Shown: in pieces, positions 52,783 to 61,947 of the stretch | How the letters are laid out: every line of letters begins with the position of its first letter | Position numbering within the stretch: position 1 is the stretch's first letter | Assembly: GCF_001700325.1 (NCBI RefSeq) | Contig: NZ_MATO01000037.1 | Location: 1 to 64,000 of the forward strand | Reading direction: 5' to 3' | DNA from: Caryophanon latum | GTDB taxonomy: Bacteria; Bacillota; Bacilli; Bacillales_A; Planococcaceae | Length of the DNA: 64,000 bases | Position numbers and translations under genes: made by a program | Notes under the pieces: generated by a model | Databases searched by the model: none | What the model saw: only the letters and a program-made list of their open reading frames with translations | What the model was told of the DNA's origin: nothing

Positions 52783-54486
52783 TTATTTCTTCTCGTCTTT
52801 TTGTTGTTCTAATAAAAACGTATAGCCTTGTGCATGTAATGCTTCAATTAAATGCTTCGACATCTTAATGTTGGCAGTTTGCAAATAGCCGACTTTATGA
52901 CCAATCATCGTTGAATATAACGTTGGATCATACTTTAAGCCGAGCGTTTTATAAATGCCAATTGTGTTTAATAAGTCTTCTAGCGTTAAACTTTCGTAAT
53001 CGAGCCCGCTAAACGTGTAATCGCCGTTAATTTGATACCAAAAGTCGCTATTATCTTTACGAATCCATTTCTCTGCTGTATCCTCAATCGCTTGCTTGAT
53101 CGCAATCGCTGTATTCATATATTGCTGATTCGGCTGGCGATTGTACGCTTGCAGCAAGAAGTTCATCTCACCGAGCGCGTGATTTAACGAAACGTGCGTC
53201 TTTTTCGTTAACGTCTTACCGTAATAGTCTAAAATAAAATAGCCATTTTTCGTCACTAAAACGTTGCCAATTTTCGCTTGATTTGCTAAATAATCCGCAT
53301 ACTCAAAGTACATATTTTGAAGCGCTGGGTCGTGCAAATAATCGCCGACCTCCGTTAAAAATAACGATACGTTCTCGTTATGACGCGTGTCCGTATACGG
53401 TGCTTGAATGCCATATTCACGCTTGAGCCACATACTCGTATATTCCGTTTGCCATAGCTCGCCTTCTACTTTACGATCTAACAAGTAATTTACAGAGTTA
53501 ATGACCATTGCGTAATGGAAACGAGAATCTTCATTTTGCAGCGCCTCTAGCGACATTTTGCTACGTTGGTGTAATAGGTTGCGCCCGTAGCCATGCTCTG
53601 TGCCTGGTTGAATTGACCAAGGAAGCTTCGTATATGCTCCGCTTGCATTTAACCAAAAGTGCGAGCGAATGTTGAACTTCTCCATATGATCGCGGTATGT
53701 CGTCATCGCTTCATCATCGTGAAATAACGACGTCGCGCTAACGATGAACCAGTTTTCAGATAGCTCGCCGTATTTACCGTTGAGTGGCATCGATAAATAC
53801 GCTTCACCGTCTTTATTTTTCACTTTGACGTTGCGCACTTCCTCGACTAGCTCGCGCACTTTACTTTCATCGCCGTTGTCATATTTGCGAACGAGCTCAT
53901 GCGACACGTAATTTTGCGAGGCAATTAGCTCATACGGCTGCCCTGTGAAGCGGAACATGCCTGCTAAGCTCGTTAATTTGTTAATGCCAAAAATCGGGTC
54001 ATGCTCGCGTTTTACCTTTTGTTCATCAAAGCGTACAGCTTCGATGCCTTCACTTTTTGTCACAATTTCAAGTGGAATTGTAACGATTGATTTCGTCGCA
54101 CCTTTGAACGTTGTAAAGACGATTTGCTCGCCACGGTCTACGTGACGCACCGTTGCCATTAATGTGCCGACATACACGTCCTTATTTTGCACACGGTACG
54201 TTAAAATCGTATCTTGTACGCGGTATTTTTTCACCTTTTCTTGCTGCTGCAACGTATATGTATAATTGCCTCCAACGCGCACGTGCAACCGCTCTCCTAG
54301 TGAAAATAATACGTTGCCTTGTTTGTTTGGCTGAACGGTTAATGCCGTTTTCAATGACTCCTCATACGCTTGTTCTTCCTGTAGCATTTCTGCATACGTA
54401 CGATCGGCATGGTTTTTCGTCATAAAAGCGAGCGAAATTAAAACGATCATTACCGCAATAAAGCCGAGTAACTGTTTCCTTTCCAT
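52783..54486 (-). CDS. Membrane-anchored extracellular protein of unknown function
   Basis: A 567-residue protein with one N-terminal membrane helix (about 6-23), a beta-rich part (about 45-180), and a helical C-terminal part (about 240-560) with repeated paired helices and many aromatic residues, resembling an alpha/alpha toroid as in glycan epimerases and lyases. No catalytic residues can be assigned. TAACTTCTCC-complement GGAGAAGTTAC precedes the start. Not recognised beyond this; it stands next to another unknown membrane protein in the same direction. Confidence 0.62.
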   Translation of the reverse strand: MERKQLLGFIAVMIVLISLAFMTKNHADRTYAEMLQEEQAYEESLKTALTVQPNKQGNVLFSLGERLHVRVGGNYTYTLQQQEKVKKYRVQDTILTYRVQNKDVYVGTLMATVRHVDRGEQIVFTTFKGATKSIVTIPLEIVTKSEGIEAVRFDEQKVKREHDPIFGINKLTSLAGMFRFTGQPYELIASQNYVSHELVRKYDNGDESKVRELVEEVRNVKVKNKDGEAYLSMPLNGKYGELSENWFIVSATSLFHDDEAMTTYRDHMEKFNIRSHFWLNASGAYTKLPWSIQPGTEHGYGRNLLHQRSKMSLEALQNEDSRFHYAMVINSVNYLLDRKVEGELWQTEYTSMWLKREYGIQAPYTDTRHNENVSLFLTEVGDYLHDPALQNMYFEYADYLANQAKIGNVLVTKNGYFILDYYGKTLTKKTHVSLNHALGEMNFLLQAYNRQPNQQYMNTAIAIKQAIEDTAEKWIRKDNSDFWYQINGDYTFSGLDYESLTLEDLLNTIGIYKTLGLKYDPTLYSTMIGHKVGYLQTANIKMSKHLIEALHAQGYTFLLEQQKDEKK

Positions 54487-54576
54487 GTAACTTCTCCTTT
54501 ATGCAAAAGCGCTTCTCTACGCTTAACACTACGTATATATGTAGTAAAAGCCATTTTCTATTGTAACATATCTTTG

Positions 54577-55209
54577 CTACATCGTTCGTTTTTTGTCATT
54601 TTCGACGAATCGAATTGCAAAATTTGTAGCTGTTTGCACATAACGTACTTGCTCTGTGTCATTTACGAGCAGTTCATCGATGACGATGCGCCCGTCTAAT
54701 TTTGCCGGCACTTCAATCGCATACGGTGCTTGCGCGTTTAATTGCTCCGTTACGTCATCGTTACCGACAAACTCTACAGCGACGTTTACGAGCTCATCAC
54801 TGTAGTTTTGCACCGGTAGCTCACAATAAAGCTGTAACTGCTGTTCATTCAACGCGGTTAGCTGACATGCCGCTTCCTCCTGCTCGTAGCTTAGCGCATA
54901 CATACCTTTTGCAAAATACGCCTGATACATCGGAATGGCGACGCTCGGCAACACTAAGTACACGACGATTGGTATGATGACCGCAGCCGATTTTAGCTGC
55001 GTCACGCATTTCGTAAAGCATACGATACTCGCTATTAAACATAATATGCTAAAAATGCCTTCCATATATAAACCATCTGTCGTTTTTAACGGTACAGTTA
55101 ACGCCGTGACGCTTGCATACGTATTCATGTTGTTTGGATATGGCAGTGACAGCATAAATGAGGCGACATACAGCGCAATACCGGCATATAAAAATCCTCG
55201 CTTCAGCAT
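54577..55209 (-). CDS. Membrane protein of unknown function
   Basis: A 210-residue protein with three or four N-terminal hydrophobic segments (about 5-22, 47-63, 71-92) and an external beta-rich C-terminal half (about 105-205). GGAGGAGG precedes the ATG. It lies 26 bases downstream of rnz on the same strand and may be co-transcribed. No family is recognised. Confidence 0.65.
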   Translation of the reverse strand: MLKRGFLYAGIALYVASFMLSLPYPNNMNTYASVTALTVPLKTTDGLYMEGIFSILCLIASIVCFTKCVTQLKSAAVIIPIVVYLVLPSVAIPMYQAYFAKGMYALSYEQEEAACQLTALNEQQLQLYCELPVQNYSDELVNVAVEFVGNDDVTEQLNAQAPYAIEVPAKLDGRIVIDELLVNDTEQVRYVQTATNFAIRFVENDKKRTM

Positions 55210-55235
55210 GTTTCCTCCTCCTTTTCATACGGTCT

Positions 55236-56180
55236 TTATTTCGTTAAGATTGTAACGTTTCCGTCGTGTAAACGATACGCCGCAAAATCATGCGCAATAT
55301 ATGTTTGTGCAAACACGCTCGCGGCTTGCTGCTGCAGCTTCGTCACCTGCTCACCGACGAAGCGGGCGCTAATATGCGTTAAGATTAAATGCTTAGCACC
55401 TGCTTCTTGTGCTACGCGTGCCGCTTCGATATTCGTTGCATGCCCGTACTGTGCGGCTAAATGGGTCGTCTCTGCATCAAACGTCGCCTCATGCACGACA
55501 AGATCTGCGTGCTGTGCAAGCAAAATGGCCGCCTTACAATATTTCGTATCGCCTAAAATTGTCAACGTCGCACCGTCTTTTGGCGGCAATACGACGTCTG
55601 CTGAGCGCACGACTTGTCCGTTCGGTAACGTCACATCCTCACCGCGCTTTAGCTGACCGAGCAGTGGGCCTTTCGGTATGCCGAGTGCACGAGCCTTCTC
55701 AACTTGTAGCGCACCTGCAATCGGCTTTTGCTCAATGCGGTAGCCTAAGCACGGAATAACGTGAGAAAGCCACGCTGCACGCACTGTAAATTGCTCATCG
55801 TCAAACACGATTCCTTCGTCTACTTCCTCAATGTGCAATGGATACGTTAAATGTGTGCCTGACAGTCGAATCGTCGTCTCCACCCATTCGCGAATACCGG
55901 CTGGGCCATAAATTGTGAGCGGCTCTGTACCACCTAAAAAGCTGCGCGAGCCGAGCAAGCCTGGCAAGCCGAAAATATGGTCGCCGTGTAAATGCGTAAT
56001 AAAAATTTTATCGATTTTACGCGGCTTAATTGGCGTATGCAAAATGCGGTGCTGCGTCGCCTCGCCGCAATCAAACAACCACATCGTTCCGCGCTCCTCT
56101 AGCATATTTAACACAATCGCTGTCGTGTTGCGCTCCTTCGACGGCATGCCTGCACCTGTTCCTAAAAATTGTAGCTCCAT
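55236..56180 (-). CDS. rnz: Ribonuclease Z
   Basis: A 314-residue endonuclease that trims the 3' end of tRNA precursors. The metal site is intact (H63, H65, D67, H68 in THLHGDH; later GDTKY and HEATF, then LTHISAR), and the family start MELQFLGTGAGMPS is clear. AAGGAG lies 8 bases before this ATG; an ATG one codon earlier (56183) is equally open. The longer frame to 56276 is not supported. Confidence 0.95.
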   Translation of the reverse strand: MELQFLGTGAGMPSKERNTTAIVLNMLEERGTMWLFDCGEATQHRILHTPIKPRKIDKIFITHLHGDHIFGLPGLLGSRSFLGGTEPLTIYGPAGIREWVETTIRLSGTHLTYPLHIEEVDEGIVFDDEQFTVRAAWLSHVIPCLGYRIEQKPIAGALQVEKARALGIPKGPLLGQLKRGEDVTLPNGQVVRSADVVLPPKDGATLTILGDTKYCKAAILLAQHADLVVHEATFDAETTHLAAQYGHATNIEAARVAQEAGAKHLILTHISARFVGEQVTKLQQQAASVFAQTYIAHDFAAYRLHDGNVTILTK

Positions 56181-56202
56181 CATCGTATCTCCTTCAACAT
56201 CG

Positions 56203-57552
56203 CTATTGTGCGTCCGCATCCTCATATACGTAAAACAGCGTGCCATCATATGCATCAATGCGCTCCATCGCCCCACCAGTTGGCGAGTTCGGATACGTAA
56301 TGAAGTACGCTAACTCGTATACATTGTCTTCAATGCTCGTACGCATAAATGATAATTTGATTGCCGTCGCCGTCGCCGCAAGCTCGTTTGCTCGCTCTAG
56401 TGAAATCGCCGGCTGTAGTAGCGAAGTTAGCTTGTCGTACGGAATGTCGTATTTCACTACTTCGACGGCAAGCCCTGTACTGCAATGCATTGAAATTTCG
56501 ATCGGCTTGTCGTGTATATATACGTCACCTACCTTATATAAAAAGCGGTACATTTTTTCCGACGGTCGCTCCATTTGCGCATAAAATGGTGACGCTGCGA
56601 GCATTTCCTCTAGCCCGTGCGTTTCCTCTAGCTCATAATGCGCTGCTTCGTTGCCAACGAGCGCGTGGACAATTTGCTCTGCGCGCGCACGTAACACGTC
56701 ATCAGGTAAATGAATGCCATCATCTTGTAGCTCAACTAATTCATATTGTGATGCTACCTCTAGCTCATGCGTGTCGTCCGTTACATTGTCAAAAGTCGAT
56801 AAATCAAGCTTGTATTCTGCGTCCTCATTGCGTTGTGCAACGTAATAATGCTGCACCCCTTCAATCGATTTGTCCTGCTGAACGAAAATGTTTTGACCGA
56901 TGCTGTTTAACATCGACTGCTCAAGCGTCTCACTAGTCGGACCCGTCGTCATCGGCGTATACGCAATCGTTAAACCTCCGTCATCTTGTATGCGGTATAC
57001 ATCACCATTTACGTGTAGCCCTAAAATGTCGTGATCACGCACATACATATAGCACCACTGCTCCGTATCAATCGCTAGCTGCATGAGCGGCAATACGTGT
57101 AGCTTGTCGTTTGCTTGTTGCTGTGAAATGATATTTTCGGCATATTGTACTGTGTATGACTCGCGGAAAAATGACGCCTCTAGCAGTTGTCCGTCACCTG
57201 TTAACGAAATATGCGCACCGGTGTTTGGTAATGTTAGCTTATAACGATCGTCCGTTTCCTCAAAAATGACTAAATAGTGCGCATCGTACGAAATGAGTGC
57301 ATCGAGCTGTAGCGATCGTTTGTCAAACGCACTCACAATTTGCTGCGCTCGGCTCATCGCCTCCTCAGCCGCTATCATGTCATATGCTCGTTCATCTATA
57401 AAAAACTGCACACGTCGCAGCGTTCCCGTCTCATCTACTTCATATTCTCCGATCACGTGCTGCGCCTCGTCGTACAATTCAAAATATCGCTCCGATACTT
57501 CGTGCTGCATATGAATCGTTTGCTGAATAAATCGCTGTAGTTGTGTAATCAT
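56203..57552 (-). CDS. YcdB/YcdC-domain protein
   Basis: A 449-residue soluble protein without a signal peptide or membrane helix. It contains repeated alpha/beta units of the PepSY/YcdB type: helices with SRAQQIV, RARAEQIV and ERANELA alternate with strand regions such as YDAHYLVIFEE and NVYELAYFITYPN, with at least three copies spread across the protein. It lies 22 bases upstream of rnz, in the same direction, so the two are probably one operon. Function unknown. Confidence 0.68.
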   Translation of the reverse strand: MITQLQRFIQQTIHMQHEVSERYFELYDEAQHVIGEYEVDETGTLRRVQFFIDERAYDMIAAEEAMSRAQQIVSAFDKRSLQLDALISYDAHYLVIFEETDDRYKLTLPNTGAHISLTGDGQLLEASFFRESYTVQYAENIISQQQANDKLHVLPLMQLAIDTEQWCYMYVRDHDILGLHVNGDVYRIQDDGGLTIAYTPMTTGPTSETLEQSMLNSIGQNIFVQQDKSIEGVQHYYVAQRNEDAEYKLDLSTFDNVTDDTHELEVASQYELVELQDDGIHLPDDVLRARAEQIVHALVGNEAAHYELEETHGLEEMLAASPFYAQMERPSEKMYRFLYKVGDVYIHDKPIEISMHCSTGLAVEVVKYDIPYDKLTSLLQPAISLERANELAATATAIKLSFMRTSIEDNVYELAYFITYPNSPTGGAMERIDAYDGTLFYVYEDADAQ

Positions 57553-57688
57553 ATAGGTTCTCCTTTTGATCGTGCTTTTTGTATCAGTGTAGCAGTTTTT
57601 GACGCAAATGAAAAATCACCCCTATGTGAAAATAAGAGTGATGGCGTATGTAAAGCGCTCTATGCACGAAGCATACAACGCCGTTATG

Positions 57689-57955
57689 TTATTCGTCTTT
57701 TGCTGTCACGTTTTTTTCCGTTAACTCTTTATACCAATGAAAGTCACCCGATTTCACAGCTACTGCCATTAATTCCTGCACATCATCTGAATATAAATGA
57801 ACGTCTTCGTTTGACTGAATATATTTAGCTGGTACCCAATACGCATCTTTTGAAACACGCGGTAAACGCACTAAATAGCGATTGCCTACCTCGTCCGCTT
57901 TTTCCACATATCCTGGCACGTTGCGATATAGAATCCATTGACCTACTTGAAACAT
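57689..57955 (-). CDS. Small protein with an IDEAL-like C-terminal motif
   Basis: An 88-residue protein: an N-terminal beta region (VGQWILYRNVPGYVEKADE...YLVRLPRVSKDAYWVP) and a C-terminal helix ELMAVAVKSGDFHWYKELTE that resembles an IDEAL motif. The ATG at 57955 follows GGGATGGAAATT. The family assignment is tentative, function unknown. Confidence 0.62.
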   Translation of the reverse strand: MFQVGQWILYRNVPGYVEKADEVGNRYLVRLPRVSKDAYWVPAKYIQSNEDVHLYSDDVQELMAVAVKSGDFHWYKELTEKNVTAKDE

Positions 57956-58345
57956 AATTTCCATCCCTTTCATTTGATCGTTAAGCAAATTATATTATCA
58001 AAAAGTCATTTATCCAAACATACTGCTTAGAAATAGTAATTTTCTATTGCTTTATTTACGAAAATATGCTAAAAACCACAACAAAATTGCTCGCACCGGT
58101 TTTACAATTGCTCATTTTTGTATGTTGCAATAGCACTTGTAACTAAAAAACCAAGCGTGTTGATGAGACCGCGATGCTTCTGCAATTACTCGAGGTAGAA
58201 AAACATTTGCTCCTGTAGTTACTCGTCGCACATCAATTCCTTAAGCTCGCGATGCACGTCTTGCGATTATAATCGAGCAGTTTCTTCGGATTTTATACTT
58301 AAAACATCGATGCAGCAGTATAAAAACGGTGAATTACTATGCGTA
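57956..58345. other. 390-base non-coding gap
   Basis: No credible gene on either strand. It contains ACTCGTCGCACATCAATT at 58222-58239, an exact copy of the 18-mer at 15596-15613, within a region that has several CGCGATGC-type words and looks like a worn intergenic repeat. The left end should hold the promoter of the gene ending at 57689. Confidence 0.55.
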
Positions 58346-58388
58346 CAAAAAACCATTTCAATAGACGTCGTGTCTACCGAAATGGTTG
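58346..58388 (-). terminator. Terminator of the PepT-like peptidase gene
   Basis: AACCATTTC / GAAATGGTT stem with an inner TAGAC/GTCTA pairing, and six Ts on the minus strand. Confidence 0.87.
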
Positions 58389-58394
58389 CTTCTT

Positions 58395-59510
58395 TTATTT
58401 TGCGACAGTGCGCACAACTTCTACGAGTAAGTCCGCAAGCTTCTCTAGCTCCTCGATTGGCATGCGCTCGTTCGTCGTATGGATTTCCTCATAGCCGACC
58501 GATAAGTTTACTGTCGGAATGCCAAAGCCTGCGATGACGTTCGCATCACTGCCGCCGCCTGAGCTTCCGAGTAACGGCTCGCGTCCTACCGCTTTTACCG
58601 CTTCGATTGCCACTTGCACGACTTGATCATCCTCCGTTACGCAAAAGCCTGGGTACATAAGCTGTACATCGACTTCTGCTGCTGCGCCAAGTGATGCAGC
58701 AACATCTTCAAACGTCGCTTTCATATGTGCAGTTTGTGCATCGAGCTTGTCGCGGTAAATCGAACGTGCCTCTGCTAAAATATGCACTTCATCACATACG
58801 ATGTTTGTCGCCTGTCCACCTTCAAAACGTCCGATGTTTGCTGTCGTGTCCGCATCGATACGTCCGAGCTTCATTTTCGCAATCGCCTTTGCTGCGACTG
58901 TAATGGCTGAAATACCTTTTTCTGGTGCAACACCTGCATGTGCTGTTTTACCGCGCACGATGACATTAAGCTTTGCCTGAAAAGGTGCTGCTGTGACGAT
59001 ACCTCCTACTTTGCCGTCACTATCGATCGCAAAGCCGTACTTCGCATGAATCATTGATCGGTCGAGTTCCTTCGCTCCGACAAGCCCGCTTTCCTCACCT
59101 GCTGTAATAATGAACTGAATGTCGCCGTGCGGAATGTTTTGTTCCTTTAAGCGGCGAACCATTTCGATACTCGCGGCAATACCGGCTTTGTCGTCCGCAC
59201 CTAAAATCGTCGTACCGTCTGAGTAAATATAGCCGTCTTCACGAATTTGCGGCTGAATGTTTTTGCCTGGTACAACGGTATCCATATGCGTCGTAAAATA
59301 AATCGGATCGACACCTTCTTTGTTACCCTTTAATGTCGCAATAATGTTGCCTGCGCCGTGCCCGTTACGTGTATGGGCATCATCTTGCACGACGTCAAAG
59401 CCAAGCTCCGTTAATAAATTGACTAAAATAGGTGCGATTACTTCTTCATGCTTCGTTTCTGAATCGATGCGCACAAGTGATAAAAATTGTTCAACTACGC
59501 GACTGTTCAT
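58395..59510 (-). CDS. PepT-like M20-family metallopeptidase
   Basis: A 371-residue di-zinc peptidase of the M20 family (PepT2/YqjE type). Metal ligands are visible in FTTHMDTV, ILGADDKAG (bridging Asp) and ITAGEESGLVGA, with a final THTTNERMP-type block near the end. The lid domain is in the middle (about 180-290). It should act in the cytoplasm on short peptides. The ATG follows AAGGAGAGAAACAG. Single gene. Confidence 0.92.
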   Translation of the reverse strand: MNSRVVEQFLSLVRIDSETKHEEVIAPILVNLLTELGFDVVQDDAHTRNGHGAGNIIATLKGNKEGVDPIYFTTHMDTVVPGKNIQPQIREDGYIYSDGTTILGADDKAGIAASIEMVRRLKEQNIPHGDIQFIITAGEESGLVGAKELDRSMIHAKYGFAIDSDGKVGGIVTAAPFQAKLNVIVRGKTAHAGVAPEKGISAITVAAKAIAKMKLGRIDADTTANIGRFEGGQATNIVCDEVHILAEARSIYRDKLDAQTAHMKATFEDVAASLGAAAEVDVQLMYPGFCVTEDDQVVQVAIEAVKAVGREPLLGSSGGGSDANVIAGFGIPTVNLSVGYEEIHTTNERMPIEELEKLADLLVEVVRTVAK

Positions 59511-59802
59511 CTGTTTCTCTCCTTAACATTCTGCCAATTGCAGAGTACTTACGCATTAGTGTATCACATTTTTACAGCTTGCAAACGCTACCATTTTATT
59601 TGGAAACATTTAGTGAAGATATTGAAATTTTCTTACATTTCTAAGAATGCGTTTTCAACGAGAAGTTTTTATACTAGTTCATTTTCTTGTCATATTTAAA
59701 TGATTTCTGTTTATTTTTCGTACATTTCCTTTGAAGTTAGACATCTACCGTTGTAATATGAAGACAACAAATAAACGAGAAACCTCAAAGGGAGTTTTAT
59801 AG

Positions 59803-59985
59803 ATGAACACAACAATCACTTATTACGTAGAACAAATTGAAGCAACGTTATTAAACGACTTAGCAACACAAAACGAATCAAACTTATACGACATCGCAAA
59901 CGACATGCTTGCAACTGAAGCGCGTGAAAACTTCGCATCAATTTGCCAAGCGTACGAAGTTGTAAAGCATAATTTAGTAGGCTAA
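59803..59985 (+). CDS. Small protein of unknown function
   Basis: A 60-residue, mostly helical, slightly acidic protein with the pattern IEATLLNDLATQNESNLYDIANDMLATEAREN. AAAGGGAG lies 9 bases before the ATG and a very strong terminator follows, so it is a well-formed single-gene unit and may be highly expressed. I do not recognise it. Confidence 0.7.
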   Translation: MNTTITYYVEQIEATLLNDLATQNESNLYDIANDMLATEARENFASICQAYEVVKHNLVG

Positions 59986-60020
59986 TTTCGCCCATTACCA
60001 ACCTTACTTTATATAGATGA

Positions 60021-60056
60021 AAACCCCGAGCGTTCATTTCACGCTCGGGGTTTTAT
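60021..60056. terminator. Bidirectional terminator after the 60-residue protein
   Basis: AAACCCCGAGCG / CGCTCGGGGTTT perfect stem, nine-base loop. Confidence 0.92.
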
Positions 60057-60388
60057 TATGCTTCTAAATTGCGAATCGTCTTCTCGATTGTGCGCAGCTG
60101 TTCCTTTTGCTCACGATACAGCTCAAGCGTGCCATTTGCTAGCTCTAAATATTCTTGCGTCGCTGTCGTGTCTGCCTCGCTTAATACCGTATATAGCTCA
60201 TGCTCGATCAAAATGCGACTAATGCTTTCTGTTAGTTCTTTTTGCTGTGACATTAACTCACGCTTTAACGCCTCTTTAATAATGACTTTGCTTTCTGGGT
60301 GTAATATGTAATCACCATAGCTTGACATGAGCTGTGCATTTGGCTGCTCAGTCGTTGCTAATTTTTTCACCGTCTCAATTACGTTCAT
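60056..60388 (-). CDS. Helical protein of unknown function
   Basis: A 110-residue, almost wholly helical protein with charged coiled-coil character in the C-terminal half (YREQKEQLRTIEKTIRNLEA). AGGAGG lies 7 bases before the ATG. It overlaps the terminator by its stop codon and lies 10 bases downstream of a GNAT gene in the same direction, so the two form an operon. No family call. Confidence 0.68.
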   Translation of the reverse strand: MNVIETVKKLATTEQPNAQLMSSYGDYILHPESKVIIKEALKRELMSQQKELTESISRILIEHELYTVLSEADTTATQEYLELANGTLELYREQKEQLRTIEKTIRNLEA

Positions 60389-60398
60389 CCAATTCCTC

Positions 60399-60890
60399 CT
60401 ATATTAGCTTGTAATAGCTAATTTCATCATAGTAACGCCCGTCTACATATAACGCATCGACGCGCTTGCCTTCCTCTAAAAAACCACTCGTTTGTAAAAA
60501 TTGGCGCGCTGCCTCGTTTCGTTCAAATACCGCACATTGCAGTCTGTGAATGCCAACTTCTTTTGCCCACGCTTCCGCTGTTTCCATCAACCGCTTCGCT
60601 ACGTGCTGCTGCCTCACTTTTTCCGACACGCCAATAACAATTTCCCCAATATGCTTCGTGCGTGCATACGGCTCTGCTTGACACATGCAATAGCCCATTA
60701 GCTCACCTTGCTGCTCATAAACGAAAATGGCACGGCGCGATTGTTGAATCGTTTCTTCGATAAGTGCAAATTGCATATCAATCGTCATTTTTCGTTCACC
60801 AGGACTATAACGCATCACATTCGATTGGTCCACTTCTTTTAGCAGCACGAGTAACGGCTCTGCATCCTTCATCTCAACAGGACGAATCAT
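60399..60890 (-). CDS. GNAT-family N-acetyltransferase
   Basis: A 163-residue acetyltransferase with motif A as IGEIVIGVSEKVRQQHVAKRLM (Q-x-x-G/A-x-A variant) and the downstream RLQCAVFERNEAARQFLQTSGF block typical of ribosomal-protein or antibiotic-type GNATs. AGAGGTG precedes the ATG. A perfect 18-base palindrome lies just upstream of the ribosome site. Substrate unknown. Confidence 0.87.
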   Translation of the reverse strand: MIRPVEMKDAEPLLVLLKEVDQSNVMRYSPGERKMTIDMQFALIEETIQQSRRAIFVYEQQGELMGYCMCQAEPYARTKHIGEIVIGVSEKVRQQHVAKRLMETAEAWAKEVGIHRLQCAVFERNEAARQFLQTSGFLEEGKRVDALYVDGRYYDEISYYKLI

Positions 60891-60910
60891 TTACTACACC
60901 TCTACTTTCC

Positions 60911-60928
60911 ACAACAGACGTCTGTTGT
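60911..60928. promoter_or_regulatory. 18-base perfect palindrome between GNAT and stress-protein genes
   Basis: ACAACAGAC / GTCTGTTGT without a spacer, 20 bases from the GNAT start and about 100 from the divergent UspA start. It may be a regulator binding site or a leader hairpin. Confidence 0.55.
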
Positions 60929-61025
60929 TTACATTCCATACTTATGGAAAAAAACCTTCTTTTTCGTTTGAATTTTTCAAAAACATGCTACACTAAAACA
61001 GAAAAGTAAAAATGAGGTGACGATT

Positions 61026-61439
61026 ATGTATAACTATATTGCAGTAGCGATTGACGGCTCTGACAATGCATTGCGTGCAACGGCTGAAGCAATTCGACTA
61101 GCGAGCACGACTGCAACGATTGAGCTCATTTATGTCATCGATGTGGATCACGTACGACAAGAAGTGCTACATGCGACGTCTCCCGATGCACTTATGCTTG
61201 CGAGGCGCCAAAAAATAGCACCATACGAAGCGCTCGTACAGCAGGCGCATCGTAACGTCAAAATTACGATATTAAAAGGATTGCCAGGGCCAAGCATTGT
61301 CGATTACGTCAATACGCGTCCCGTTGATATTATCGTCATCGGTAGCCGTGGTTTGAATGCATTCCAGCAAATGGTACTTGGCAGCGTCAGTCATAAAGTG
61401 ATGAAACGTGCGACGTGCCCTGTACTCGTCGTCAAATAA
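61026..61439 (+). CDS. UspA-family universal stress protein (copy 3)
   Basis: A 137-residue protein with the ATP-binding pattern GSRGLNAFQQMVLGS and an AIDGSDNA loop at the N-terminus. The ATG at 61026 has GAGGTG 6 bases upstream; a GTG at 61017 in the same frame is part of that ribosome site. Single gene with a strong terminator. It is the third paralogue in the window. Confidence 0.9.
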   Translation: MYNYIAVAIDGSDNALRATAEAIRLASTTATIELIYVIDVDHVRQEVLHATSPDALMLARRQKIAPYEALVQQAHRNVKITILKGLPGPSIVDYVNTRPVDIIVIGSRGLNAFQQMVLGSVSHKVMKRATCPVLVVK

Positions 61440-61480
61440 AAAACGCATTCGAGGCAACGTTCGCTTCGAATGCGTTTTTA
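61439..61480. terminator. Bidirectional terminator after the third stress protein
   Basis: AAAAACGCATTCGA / TCGAATGCGTTTTT perfect stem, 13-base loop. Confidence 0.92.
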
Positions 61481-61488
61481 CATGATCG

Positions 61489-61698
61489 TTACGATTGCTG
61501 CTTGAAGTAAACGACAAGCTCTTGCTTAAATACGCCATCTTCCTCGTAATGATCTAAACTATGAAACTCATATTGATATGTACCAAACGGAAACGTTACG
61601 TTTTCCCCTTGACATGCAGCAAGTAATCCCGCTACATCTTGTGACACCGTCGTCAGCAGTTCCGCTCCTGATTGTACATCGACAAATACTACATACAT
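61489..61698 (-). CDS. Small protein of unknown function
   Basis: A 69-residue soluble protein, beta-rich (YVVFVDVQSG at the start, YQYEFHSLDHYEEDGVFKQELVVYFKQ at the end). AGGTGAGG lies 6 bases before the ATG at 61698, and the upstream small membrane gene ends inside this ribosome site, so the two are coupled. No family is recognised. Confidence 0.68.
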   Translation of the reverse strand: MYVVFVDVQSGAELLTTVSQDVAGLLAACQGENVTFPFGTYQYEFHSLDHYEEDGVFKQELVVYFKQQS

Positions 61699-61706
61699 GC
61701 TCGTCC

Positions 61707-61865
61707 TCACCTTTCTACTATGTCAATAAACAGCGCCGTTAAGCAGACGACAAACAATAGCAACGTGATTAAGCTATACATCGGATTGGTCACCATCACA
61801 AGCACCATTGACAATACAAACAGTACAATTGCTCCGATTAGCATCATTAACCTTGTCAACATCAT
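61707..61865 (-). CDS. Very small two-helix membrane protein
   Basis: A 52-residue frame. Residues about 6-26 and 32-48 are two hydrophobic helices (IGAIVLFVLSMVLVMV and ITLLLFVVCLTALFI) followed by DIVER. GAGGG touches the first ATG; the second ATG (61862) or the TTG after it is better spaced, so the true start is one or two codons in. The stop overlaps the ribosome site of the next gene. The hydrophobic pattern and coupling support a real gene. Confidence 0.6.
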   Translation of the reverse strand: MMLTRLMMLIGAIVLFVLSMVLVMVTNPMYSLITLLLFVVCLTALFIDIVER

Positions 61866-61947
61866 CCCTCATTTCTTTCCACTTGCGATTTTACACGAAA
61901 AGCACATCGTTATGCAATCGAATGTGTATCATTCCTTACCCGAAACG

